From positions 1 through 14,945 of the forward strand of contig JBBPYA010000050.1 of assembly GCA_038200385.1 (NCBI GenBank): a DNA stretch of 14,945 nucleotides. Direction: 5' to 3'. A model generated the notes under the pieces. It did no database searches. It was not told the DNA's origin and was given only the letters and a program-made list of their open reading frames with translations. Position 1 is the first letter of the stretch. The number at the start of each line of letters is the position of its first letter. Positions 7,521 through 14,598 of the stretch are shown one piece after another. A program made the translations under genes and the position numbers. The stretch comes from JBBPYA01 sp038200385 (GTDB taxonomy: Bacteria > Actinomycetota > Actinomycetes > Mycobacteriales > Geodermatophilaceae).

Positions 7521-8324
7521 TCATGTCCCGGCCGCGGTCAGGGCCGCCGGGCTCGGCGCGCGCCAGCCCAACCGCTCGGAGACCTCGGCCGCCGCGTCGG
7601 TCACGATCGGCACGACCAGGTCCACCCGCTCCCGGCCGAACCGGAACGTCGCGCCGGACAGGCTGATCGAGGCACGCACGTCGCCGCTGGAGTTGCGGAT
7701 CGGGGCTGCCACGGCCGTCAGGCCGAGTTCGAGCTCGTCCACGGCGACGGCGTACCCCTGCGCCCGCACGTCGGCGACTTGCTGGCGCAGCCGGGCGGCC
7801 GAGGTGACCGTGGCCGGCGTGTAGGCCCGCAGCTCGCCGGCGATCGTCACCAGCTCGGAGTCGGGCAGGCCGGAGAGCAGCACCTTGCCGTTGGACGTCG
7901 CGTGCAGCGGGATCCGCTGACCCACCCAGTTGTGCGGCTGCAGGGCCGAGGCCCCGGCCACCTGGTCGACGTAGAGCGCTGCCCCGTCGGAGAGCACTGC
8001 GAGATTGACCGTCTCCCCGGTCACCGCGGCCAGCCGGCGGGTGATCGCGCGGCTCTCCTGCACCAGGTCGAGGCGGGCGGTGGTGGCGCCAGCCAGTCGC
8101 ACGATCCCCACCCCGAGGCGGTACTTGCCCCGGTCGGCGTTCTGCTCGACCAGCCCGCGCCGCTCGAGGGCGGAGACCAGCCGGAACGCCGTGGACTTGT
8201 GGACCCCGAGTTCGGCTGCGATCTCGGTGACGCCGGCCTCCCCGGATCTGGCCAGGATCTCCAGCACCGTGATCGCCCGGTCCACCGATTGCACGGTGCT
8301 CAGCGGCCCACCGGTGTTGCTCAT
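7521..8324 (-). CDS. IclR-family transcriptional regulator
   Basis: 267-aa regulator of the IclR type. It has an N-terminal winged helix-turn-helix (about residues 31-62, GVTEIAAELGVHKSTAFRL) after the usual TVQSVDRAITVLEIL helix, then a C-terminal effector domain with GETVNLAVLSDG, YVDQVAGA and the PLHATSNGKVLL strand characteristic of the family. ATG 8324 is preferred over the in-frame GTG at 8345 because it gives the standard N-terminus; a TATCGT element ends 6 bases before it, which would allow a leaderless transcript. It precedes the bet operon on the same strand and diverges from the KAS III genes, so it probably controls one or both. The ligand is unknown; choline, betaine aldehyde or an acyl compound are all possible. 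Confidence 0.93.
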   Translation of the reverse strand: MSNTGGPLSTVQSVDRAITVLEILARSGEAGVTEIAAELGVHKSTAFRLVSALERRGLVEQNADRGKYRLGVGIVRLAGATTARLDLVQESRAITRRLAAVTGETVNLAVLSDGAALYVDQVAGASALQPHNWVGQRIPLHATSNGKVLLSGLPDSELVTIAGELRAYTPATVTSAARLRQQVADVRAQGYAVAVDELELGLTAVAAPIRNSSGDVRASISLSGATFRFGRERVDLVVPIVTDAAAEVSERLGWRAPSPAALTAAGT

Positions 8325-8413
8325 GGCGGAACGATAGTGCACCACGGCCCCGACGGCCGATCCCGGTGCTTCACGGGCCGGTACGGTCTGCAGTCGACAG
8401 TGGGGATCCAGGC
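8325..8413. promoter_or_regulatory. Divergent promoter region between iclR and the KAS III gene
   Basis: Eighty-nine bases serve both directions. On the minus strand TATCGT (8331-8336) fits a TANNNT -10 placed 6 bases before the iclR ATG. On the plus strand TACGGT (8382-8387) fits a -10 with a leader of about 20 bases and a GGGGAT ribosome site (8402-8407). No clear -35 is seen for either. A broken dyad around 8354-8380 (CCCG...CGGG core at 8362-8377) may be a regulator site. All assignments are by eye. Confidence 0.35.
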
Positions 8414-9481
8414 ATGACTCAGCAACCGTCGGTGGATGGCGTCGTGATGTGGTGCGGTGACACCATCACCCGCCGCCAGACGCCGGCCCGGCTGGGCGTG
8501 CGGATCACCGGCAGCGGGGGCTACCTGCCCGGCCCCGGGATCGACAACGACGAGTTGCTGGCCTCGACCGGTCTCGCGACCACCGCGGACTGGGTCCGGG
8601 AGCACACCGGGATCCAGCGACGGCACTACGCCGGGCCGGGCGAGGCGACCAGCGATCTGGCCACCGCCGCGATCAGGCTGGCTCTCGACGATGCCGGCCT
8701 CGACGTGGGCGAGATCAGCCGGATCCTGCTCTGCACGACGACCGGGGACTGGACCTCCCCCGCGGCGGCCAACCGGGTGCAGTACCTGCTCGGTGCGCAG
8801 TGCCCGGTGGTCGACGTGCAGTCGGCGTGCGCGAGCTGGATCTACGGGCTGGACATGGGTGCGCGGATGGTGGCCACCGGCCTGCGGCACGTCGTCGTGG
8901 CCGGCGCGGACGTCAAGTCACGGTTCATCCGCCGTGGCGACCACCGGCTCGGCCCGGTACTCGCCGACGGCGCCGGGGCCGTCGTCCTGGACTCCCACGA
9001 CGGCCCCGGTGGGTTGCAGCAGATCGAGCTGTACGCCGACGGCTCCAAGACCGGCCACCTGATCACCCCCGCCGGCGGCTCGGCGCTGCCGGCGACGCAC
9101 GAGACCGTCGAGCGGGACCTGCACACCGTGGAGCTGGGCATCCCGGGCGGCGTCATCAAACAGCACGCCGTGACCGGGATGAGCCGGCTCACCGAGCAGG
9201 TCTGCGCGCAGCAGGGGATCACGGTGTCCGAGCTGGACTGGTTGATCCCGCACCAGGCCAACGGCGCGATCCTGACCGCATTGACCAAGGAACTCGGGTT
9301 GCCCCCGGGCAAGGTCGTCAACACGATCCGGCACTCCGGCAACATCGTGGCCGCGACGCTGCCCTACGCCTACGACCAGGTCGCCCGGGCCGGCCGGCTG
9401 CGTCCCGGCGACACGATCGCGTTCACCACGGCCGGTGCCGGCTACAGCGCCGGAGCAGCGCTGTACGAGGTGCCGCGGTGA
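8414..9481 (+). CDS. 3-oxoacyl-ACP synthase III (FabH/KAS III) family condensing enzyme
   Basis: Thiolase-fold enzyme, 355 aa from ATG 8414, expected to join an acyl-CoA starter to a malonyl-type extender or to transfer an acyl group. The catalytic triad is complete: Cys139 in QSACASW, His280 in PHQAN and Asn310 in HSGNIVAA. The Cys-His and His-Asn spacings (141, 30) are close to those of E. coli FabH (132, 30). The first 28 residues are a non-conserved extension; the fold begins at VRITGSGGYLP, so GTG 8498 or ATG 8447 are alternative starts, but only 8414 has a purine-rich site (GGGGAT) upstream. It opens a three-gene run whose next gene overlaps by GTGA. With an SDR and second KAS III-like protein downstream, secondary or specialised acyl chemistry is more likely than housekeeping fatty acid initiation. 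Confidence 0.88.
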   Translation: MTQQPSVDGVVMWCGDTITRRQTPARLGVRITGSGGYLPGPGIDNDELLASTGLATTADWVREHTGIQRRHYAGPGEATSDLATAAIRLALDDAGLDVGEISRILLCTTTGDWTSPAAANRVQYLLGAQCPVVDVQSACASWIYGLDMGARMVATGLRHVVVAGADVKSRFIRRGDHRLGPVLADGAGAVVLDSHDGPGGLQQIELYADGSKTGHLITPAGGSALPATHETVERDLHTVELGIPGGVIKQHAVTGMSRLTEQVCAQQGITVSELDWLIPHQANGAILTALTKELGLPPGKVVNTIRHSGNIVAATLPYAYDQVARAGRLRPGDTIAFTTAGAGYSAGAALYEVPR

Positions 9482-10272
9482 CCCGGCGTACCGCCCTTGT
9501 CGTCGGGGCCAGTCGGGGCATCGGGGCCGCAGTCGCCCGCCGGCTTGGTGCCGACGGGTACCGGCTGGTCCTGGTCGGCCGGGCCCAGCCCGATCTCGAG
9601 CAGGTGGCGGCCGACCTCGACGCCGCGGAGGTGGTGGCGGCCGACGTGACCACCGAGGACGGCACCGCGCGGGTGGTCGAGGTCGCCCGGCGTACCGAGC
9701 CGGCCGTCGTCGTGGCGCTGGCCCGCATCCGGGAGCCGTGGACCCGGGTGAGCAAGCTCGATCCGCATGCCCTGGGCCGGTCCGTCGACAGCCACCTCGC
9801 CCACCTGGTCGCGCTGGCGCAGGTGGCGCTGCCGCCGCAGCGCGCCGCGGCGTACGGCCGCTGGATCTTCGTCTCCTCCAGCGTGACGAAGATGGGTGGT
9901 CCCGGGCAGGCGGCGTACGCCGCGCACAAGCTCGCGATGGAAGGCCTGAGCCGCGCGCTGGCGCTGGAGGAGGGCCGCAACGGGATCACCTTCAACGTCG
10001 TCGCCCCCGGCTTCATCGATACCGAGGGCACCCGCGCGGGCTACGAGCCGGAGATGTTCCGGGCGGCGTCGGCGATGAACACCCTGGGCCGGGCCGGTCG
10101 GCCGGAGGAAGTGGCGCACCTGGTGTCGGCGCTGGCCGACCCGCTGGGCGGTTTCGTCACCGGTTCCACCGTGCTGGTCGGCGGCGGTCTCGAACTTGCC
10201 TGGCCGGCGGCGCTGGCGGCCCGAGCGCCGGCACTGGCCGCCGAGTTCGCTCTCGGGCCCACGCACCGGTGA
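9478..10272 (+). CDS. SDR-family oxidoreductase (FabG-like) with atypical active-site motifs
   Basis: Short-chain dehydrogenase/reductase, 264 aa, probably reducing the 3-oxo product of the neighbouring KAS III with NADPH or NADH. The Rossmann motif GASRGIG (10-16), Asp57 in AADV, Ser134 in VSSS, the YAAHK catalytic pair Tyr147/Lys151 and the APGFIDTEGT loop are present. Two positions depart from the family. The NNAG strand reads VALAR (79-83), and the helix-4 catalytic Asn is His106 (28 residues before Ser134, the FabG spacing). Start GTG 9478 overlaps the upstream stop as GTGA and gives a normal N-terminus. Reductase function is inferred from family and neighbours; the altered motifs could mean changed substrate, direction or reduced activity. 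Confidence 0.88.
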   Translation: MTRRTALVVGASRGIGAAVARRLGADGYRLVLVGRAQPDLEQVAADLDAAEVVAADVTTEDGTARVVEVARRTEPAVVVALARIREPWTRVSKLDPHALGRSVDSHLAHLVALAQVALPPQRAAAYGRWIFVSSSVTKMGGPGQAAYAAHKLAMEGLSRALALEEGRNGITFNVVAPGFIDTEGTRAGYEPEMFRAASAMNTLGRAGRPEEVAHLVSALADPLGGFVTGSTVLVGGGLELAWPAALAARAPALAAEFALGPTHR

Positions 10273-11348
10273 GCGGACACCGGGAGAACGCCGACACCGC
10301 GACCGAACCGGGCCCGCGGGCCATGCGCGGGGGTGCCGTCCGTGGGATCTCGATCGTGGGATCGGCGGTGGTGCTGCCGGAGTCCGGCGCGCGGATGGTG
10401 GACAACGCCGAGGCCGACGCCGTCGTCCGGCGGCACGGCGGCCGGCCGATGCCGGCGCAGTGGGTGGCGGCGATGGGCGTGCGACGTCGGCTCTGGACGT
10501 CCGTGCCGGGCGAGCCGGCACCGGGTAACGCCGCCACGACCGATTCCCTGCTGGCCGAGGCGATCGACGCGGTGCTGGCCGACAGCGGCGTCGGGCGCGG
10601 CGAGGTGGACCTGGTGGTGGCGGCCACCACGACGACGAGCCGGCTGACCACGTCGATGGCGTCGGTGGCGACCGGACGGCTCGGGATGCGCTGCGCGGCA
10701 CTGGAGATGCGCGCCGGGTGCGCCTCCGCGGCGTACGGGATGGCCACGGCGTACGCCCACCTGGCCCTCGGCGCCGGCTGCGTCGTGGTCGTTGGTGCGG
10801 AGACGACGACGAAGGTGGTCCCGGGCACCGGACCGGGTCCGTACCTGGCCGGCGACGGCGCAGCCGGCATCGTGCTGACCCGCAACGACGACGCGGGCAG
10901 CGGGCTGGTCGCCTCGTGGCTGTCCGGCGACGGGACGCTGTCCGGCCTGGCCGGTGCGCCGGGCGCGCTACCGCCGAACCAGGCCGACCTCGACGACGAC
11001 CGGTACAAGCTCGGCATGGACAAGCGCTACGACGACGCGGCGGCGCCGTGGTGGCCGGTCGGCCCGTCCGCGGTGCTGGAGCAGGCCGGCGTGCGGGCCG
11101 GCGACATCGACGCCCTGGTGCTGAACCAGGCCAACCGGCCCCGGATCACCGGTACGGCGCAGCAGCTCGGCGTCCCGAGCGGCGCCCTCGTCGACGTGGT
11201 CGCCGAGACCGCCAATGCCGGTGCCACCTCGATGCTCATCGCGCTGGACCGGGCCCGTCGGCAGGGCCGGGCCGGCCGCGGCTGCCCGGTGCTGGCCGCG
11301 GCGGTCGGCGGGGGTCTGTGCGCCGGCGCCCTCGTGCTCAACCCCTAG
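10269..11348 (+). CDS. KAS III-like protein lacking the catalytic histidine
   Basis: Second FabH-related protein of the run, 359 aa from GTG 10269 (GTGA overlap with the SDR stop). ATG 10323 would give 341 aa and is also reasonable because the fold starts at VRGISIVGSAVVLP. The nucleophile Cys151 is kept in RAGCASAAYG and the Asn in ETANAGATSM (Asn316) is kept. The motif that should be HQAN reads NQAN, with Asn286 at the His position (spacings 135 and 30, as in FabH). Without the His, decarboxylation of a malonyl unit should be impaired, so it may be an acyltransferase, a non-catalytic partner of the first KAS III, or accept a different nucleophile. Its stop is 10 bases from the convergent carboxyltransferase gene. 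Fold assignment is firm; function is not. Confidence 0.86.
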   Translation: MSGHRENADTATEPGPRAMRGGAVRGISIVGSAVVLPESGARMVDNAEADAVVRRHGGRPMPAQWVAAMGVRRRLWTSVPGEPAPGNAATTDSLLAEAIDAVLADSGVGRGEVDLVVAATTTTSRLTTSMASVATGRLGMRCAALEMRAGCASAAYGMATAYAHLALGAGCVVVVGAETTTKVVPGTGPGPYLAGDGAAGIVLTRNDDAGSGLVASWLSGDGTLSGLAGAPGALPPNQADLDDDRYKLGMDKRYDDAAAPWWPVGPSAVLEQAGVRAGDIDALVLNQANRPRITGTAQQLGVPSGALVDVVAETANAGATSMLIALDRARRQGRAGRGCPVLAAAVGGGLCAGALVLNP

Positions 11349-11358
11349 CAGCCGGCGG

Positions 11359-12918
11359 TCAGAGCGGGATGTTGCCGTGCTTCTTGGCTGGTACGTCGAC
11401 CTGCTTGGTGCGCAGCATCCGCAGTGCGGCCGCGACGGTGAGCCGGGTCTCGTGCGGCGCGATCACCCGGTCGACGTAGCCGCGGGCCGCGGCAGCGTAC
11501 GGCGTGCCCTGCCGCGCGCGGTAGCGCTCGACGAGTTCGGCGGCCCGCGCCTCCCGCTCGCCGTCCTTGGTGGCGTCGAGGTCCGCACCGTGCAGCAGCG
11601 CCACCGCGGACTCCGCTCCCATGATGGCGATCTCCGCGGTCGGCCAGGCCAGGTTGATGTCCGCACCGAGATGTTTGGAACCGAGCACCGCGTAAGCGCC
11701 GCCGTAAGCCTTGCGCAGCACGACGGTGACCAGCGGGACAGTCGCCTCGGCGTACGCGTAGAGCAGCTTCGCGCCCCTGGTCAGGATCGAGGTGTGCTCC
11801 TGCTCCACGCCGGGCAGGAAGCCGGGCACGTCGAGCAGGGTGAGGACCGGCAGGCCCATGGCGTCGCAGAACCGGATGAAGCGCGCGGTCTTGTCGGAGG
11901 TGTCACCATCCAGGGCGCCGCCGATGTGGGTGGGGCGGCTGGCCACCACCCCGACCGTCGACCCGTCGATGCAGCCGAACCCGACCATCAGGGCCCGGCC
12001 GTAGAGCTCGCTGATCTCCAGGAAGTCGCCGTCGTCGAGGACGGTGCGGACGACGACCTCCATGTCGAACCCTGCGGTCGAGGAGTCGGGCACGATCTCG
12101 TCGAGGGCGAGGTCCTCCGGAGTGAACCGGGCGGGTCGGACGCCGGCGAAGTGCGGTGCGCCGTCCCGGTTGTTCACCGGCAGGTACGCCAGCAGCGTGC
12201 GCACCCAGTCGATCGCGTCGTGCTCGTCGGAGCCGAGGTAGTGCGCCGTCCCGGTCACCTCGCAGCACAGCCGGGCGCCACCGAGTTCCTCGTAGGACGG
12301 CCGGTGGCCCAGTGCCCGCTCGATGACCTCCGGGCCGGTGACGTACATCTGCGAAAGCCCGTCCACGACGGCAACGAAGTCCGACAGCGCCGCGCCGTAC
12401 GCCGCGCCGCCGGCGCAGGAACCAAGGTTGATCCAGATCTGCGGGACCAGGCCCGACAGTTTGATCATCTCGCGACCGATCTCGGCGTAGGACGCGAGCG
12501 CGTCCACGCCCTCCTGCAACCGGGCGCCGGCCGAATCGCTGATCGCGACTACCGGGCAGCCGATCCGGCCAGCCAGCTCGACCACCTTGCGCATCTTGTG
12601 GCCGTGCATCACCCCGAGGGATCCGCCGAGGACGGTGGCGTCCTGGGCGTACACGGTGATCGGCCGACCGTGGACGCGGGCCGACCCGGCGACCACGCCG
12701 TCGCCGTAGGCCGGCTCCTTGTCCTCCGGGTCGGCCAGCGGGCTGAGCCCGAATTCGTCGAGTTCCAGGAAGCTGCCCCTGTCCACCAGCAGCTCGATCC
12801 GTTGCCGTGCCGACAGTTTTCCGGCCAGCTCGCGTCGATGCTGCGCCCGCTCCGAGCCGGGCTGCTGCGCCTGCCGGCGCCGGGCGTAGAGATCCAGGAC
12901 CCGGTCGCTGGTGCTCAC
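11359..12918 (-). CDS. Acyl-CoA carboxylase carboxyltransferase (beta) subunit, PccB/AccD type
   Basis: Carboxyltransferase half of a biotin-dependent acyl-CoA carboxylase, 519 aa, normal for actinobacterial PccB/AccD proteins. N-terminal crotonase-like domain: GGSLGVMHGHKM (98-109), ISDSAGARLQEGVDAL, and the oxyanion-hole segment GSCAGGAAYGAAL (166-178). C-terminal domain: DVPGFLPGVEQE (363-374), RKAYGGAYAVLGSKHLGAD (402-420), NLAWPTAEIAIMGAE, and the family-typical tail KKHGNIPL. Start GTG 12918 gives the standard STSDRVLDLYARR opening. The expected biotin carboxylase/BCCP (alpha) subunit is not in the window and must come from elsewhere. It lies 74 bases after the MttB-family gene on the same strand. 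Substrate (acetyl-, propionyl- or another acyl-CoA) cannot be assigned; a malonyl- or methylmalonyl-CoA supply for the nearby KAS III is conceivable. Confidence 0.93.
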   Translation of the reverse strand: MSTSDRVLDLYARRRQAQQPGSERAQHRRELAGKLSARQRIELLVDRGSFLELDEFGLSPLADPEDKEPAYGDGVVAGSARVHGRPITVYAQDATVLGGSLGVMHGHKMRKVVELAGRIGCPVVAISDSAGARLQEGVDALASYAEIGREMIKLSGLVPQIWINLGSCAGGAAYGAALSDFVAVVDGLSQMYVTGPEVIERALGHRPSYEELGGARLCCEVTGTAHYLGSDEHDAIDWVRTLLAYLPVNNRDGAPHFAGVRPARFTPEDLALDEIVPDSSTAGFDMEVVVRTVLDDGDFLEISELYGRALMVGFGCIDGSTVGVVASRPTHIGGALDGDTSDKTARFIRFCDAMGLPVLTLLDVPGFLPGVEQEHTSILTRGAKLLYAYAEATVPLVTVVLRKAYGGAYAVLGSKHLGADINLAWPTAEIAIMGAESAVALLHGADLDATKDGEREARAAELVERYRARQGTPYAAAARGYVDRVIAPHETRLTVAAALRMLRTKQVDVPAKKHGNIPL

Positions 12919-12938
12919 CGGCCGGGACCCAGATGCAT
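12915..12938 (-). other. Possible 7-codon leader ORF overlapping the carboxyltransferase start
   Basis: On the minus strand an ATG at 12938 opens the tiny frame MHLGPGR, whose TGA (12915-12917) overlaps the GTG start of the carboxyltransferase as GTGA. A TANNNT element, TACAGT at 12945-12950, ends exactly 6 bases before the ATG, the spacing of a leaderless actinobacterial promoter. The gene itself has no good ribosome site, so coupling through the mini-ORF would explain its translation. No coding evidence exists beyond this geometry. Confidence 0.3.
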
Positions 12939-12965
12939 GCAGGCACTGTAGGTGGCCCTGCGTGA

Positions 12966-12989
12966 CGGGCGCACCGATGATTGCGCCCG
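12966..12989 (-). promoter_or_regulatory. Hairpin just after the MttB-family gene
   Basis: A perfect 8-bp inverted repeat, CGGGCGCA at 12966-12973 and TGCGCCCG at 12982-12989, with an 8-base loop, begins 3 bases after the methyltransferase stop on the minus strand. No T-run follows, so it is more likely a partial terminator or mRNA-stabilising structure between the two genes than a full terminator. Confidence 0.45.
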
Positions 12990-12992
12990 GAC

Positions 12993-14432
12993 TCAGTCCC
13001 CCAGTTCGGCCCTGCGGCGCACGACGTACTCCTCCAACTCGGCCCGGACGCCGTCGTCGAGGGCCGGCTGCTCGTAGGCGTCCAGGGTGGACTGACAGAT
13101 CTTGCCGGCGCGCCCGTTGGCGTCCGCCGCGCCGCCGCGCATCCAGCGCTCGTAGTTCTCCGAGGAGGACAGCATCGGCCGGTAGAAGCAGGTGCGGAAG
13201 CGCTCCATCGTGTGCTCGGCGCCGAGGAAGTGGCCGCCGTGCCGGACCTCGTCGTGCGCCCCGAACGCCAGTGACGCCTCGTCGATCTCGAGCGGGGTGA
13301 ACTCGTGCCGCAGCATCTGCAGCAACTCGACGTCCACGATGAACTTCTCGTAGCCGGCCACCAGGCCACCCTCGAGCCAGCCGGCGCTGTGCATCACCCA
13401 GTTCACCCCGGCCAGGAACGAGGGCAGCAACGTCATCAGCGCCTCGTAGCCGGCCTGCGCGTCCGCCACCTGGCTGGAGGTCAGGCCTCCCCCGGAGCGG
13501 AAGGGAAGACCGAAGCGGCGGGCGATCTGGCCGGTGCAGAGCAGCCCCATGGCCGATTCCGGCGTACCGAAGCACGGTGAGCCGGACTGCATGTCGATGT
13601 TGGACAGGAACGAGCCGAAGATGACCGGGCAGCCGGGTCGGATCAGCTGGGACAGCGCGATCCCGGACAGCGCCTCGGCCATCTGCTGTACCAGGGTCGC
13701 CGGGATCGTCACCGGGGACATCGCGCCCATCAACAGGAACGGCGTGAGCACGACGGCCTGGTTGGCCGCGGAGTACTCGAACTGCGCCTCCAGCATCCGG
13801 TCGTCCCAGCGCAGCGGGGAGTTGCAGTTGATCAGGCTGATGCTGACCGGGGTCTGGTCGATGACGTCGCGACCACCGAAGAGGATGGAACTCATCTCGA
13901 TGGTGTCCCTGGCGTTGACGCCGGAGACCACGTTGCCCATGTAGATCTTGTCGGTCAGGGTCTGCAGGGCGTACGTCATGTCCAGGTGCCGGGAGTCCAG
14001 CGGGGTGTCGTTGGGCTCGCAGACGACGCCACCGGCGGAGTCCAGGACCGCGAAGGACTGCGCCAGCTTGGTGAAGTTGCGGAAGTCCTCCATGGTCGCG
14101 TCCCGCCGTACATCGCCCTGGCGCACGAAGGGCGGTCCGTAGACGGCGCCGAAGCTCATCATGTCGCCGCCGATGTGTACCGACTGCGCGGGGTTGCGGG
14201 CCGCCACGTCGAACTCCCGCGGGGCCTTGGCTACCTGCTCGAGCACGAAGTCCGGGTCGAGGAACACGGTGTTGTCCTCGACCTTCTGACCGGCCTGCCG
14301 GAACAGCTCCAGGGCCCGGTCGGACATGAACTCCACGCCGATCTCGGTCAGCAGGCGCCGCCATCCCCCGTCGAGCACCTGCATCGCATCCGCGGAGAGC
14401 ACCTCGTAGCGGGGCATCGTGTTGCGGAACAT
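12993..14432 (-). CDS. MttB (trimethylamine methyltransferase) family protein, pyrrolysine-free
   Basis: A 479-aa protein of the MttB superfamily, TIM-barrel enzymes that move a methyl group from a methylamine or quaternary amine to a corrinoid protein. Recognisable segments are the N-terminal EIGVEF region, GGDMMSFG, the central PATLVQQMAEALSGIALSQLIRPGCP-type helix-strand unit (residues about 235-265), FRSGGGLTSSQVADAQAGYEA and SAGWLEGGLVAGYEKFIVD. Archaeal MttB reads through an in-frame UAG as pyrrolysine; here the frame is full length with no internal stop, as in MtgB (glycine betaine), MtpB (proline betaine) and MtcB (carnitine). ATG 14432 follows a strong GGAGG site (14437-14441). No corrinoid-binding partner or corrinoid methyltransferase is in the window. 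Near a betaine operon a betaine-type substrate is plausible but unproven. Confidence 0.9.
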   Translation of the reverse strand: MFRNTMPRYEVLSADAMQVLDGGWRRLLTEIGVEFMSDRALELFRQAGQKVEDNTVFLDPDFVLEQVAKAPREFDVAARNPAQSVHIGGDMMSFGAVYGPPFVRQGDVRRDATMEDFRNFTKLAQSFAVLDSAGGVVCEPNDTPLDSRHLDMTYALQTLTDKIYMGNVVSGVNARDTIEMSSILFGGRDVIDQTPVSISLINCNSPLRWDDRMLEAQFEYSAANQAVVLTPFLLMGAMSPVTIPATLVQQMAEALSGIALSQLIRPGCPVIFGSFLSNIDMQSGSPCFGTPESAMGLLCTGQIARRFGLPFRSGGGLTSSQVADAQAGYEALMTLLPSFLAGVNWVMHSAGWLEGGLVAGYEKFIVDVELLQMLRHEFTPLEIDEASLAFGAHDEVRHGGHFLGAEHTMERFRTCFYRPMLSSSENYERWMRGGAADANGRAGKICQSTLDAYEQPALDDGVRAELEEYVVRRRAELGD

Positions 14433-14598
14433 CCGGCCTCCTCAGTATGCGGTCGCCTTGACGGCACGCGCCGGCGATCCTAGCCTCACAGTGTGGGACT
14501 GTAGTGCCACAGTATGGTCTAGCACAGTAGGGTGTGGCCCAGCACGGACCAGCTTCACCCTGATCGGCGCCGACCCCAGGACAGGATCCGACAGAGCG
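14433..14598. promoter_or_regulatory. Divergent promoter/operator region with CACAGT repeats
   Basis: This 166-base region separates the MttB-family gene from the divergent IclR gene. Three direct repeats with consensus CACAGTRKGG start at 14487, 14508 and 14523. ACTGT at 14498-14502 is inverted relative to both neighbours, giving ACAGT-N5-ACTGT and ACTGT-N6-ACAGT dyads. A good minus-strand -10, TAGGAT (14477-14482), lies right beside the first repeat. Plus-strand -10 candidates TATGGT (14513-14518) and TAGGGT (14528-14533) lie within the repeats. The layout suggests one regulator, probably the adjacent IclR protein, controlling both directions. Confidence 0.55.

Noticed and set aside
8800..9477. 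Upstream extension of the SDR frame through the KAS III gene
   Set aside because: Arg/Gly-rich shadow sequence overlapping the conserved KAS III active site. GTG 9478 with GTGA overlap is the sensible start.
11349..11358. Shared terminator between the convergent KAS III-like and carboxyltransferase genes
   Set aside because: Only 10 bases separate the stops and no hairpin with a T-run is visible there.
11215..12951. Plus-strand open frame (578 codons) opposite the carboxyltransferase
   Set aside because: His/Asp/Arg/Gly-rich antisense shadow of a well-conserved gene.
12993..14432. Pyrrolysine (amber read-through) in the MttB-family gene
   Set aside because: The frame is continuous at full family length with no internal TAG, so no pyrrolysine is encoded.
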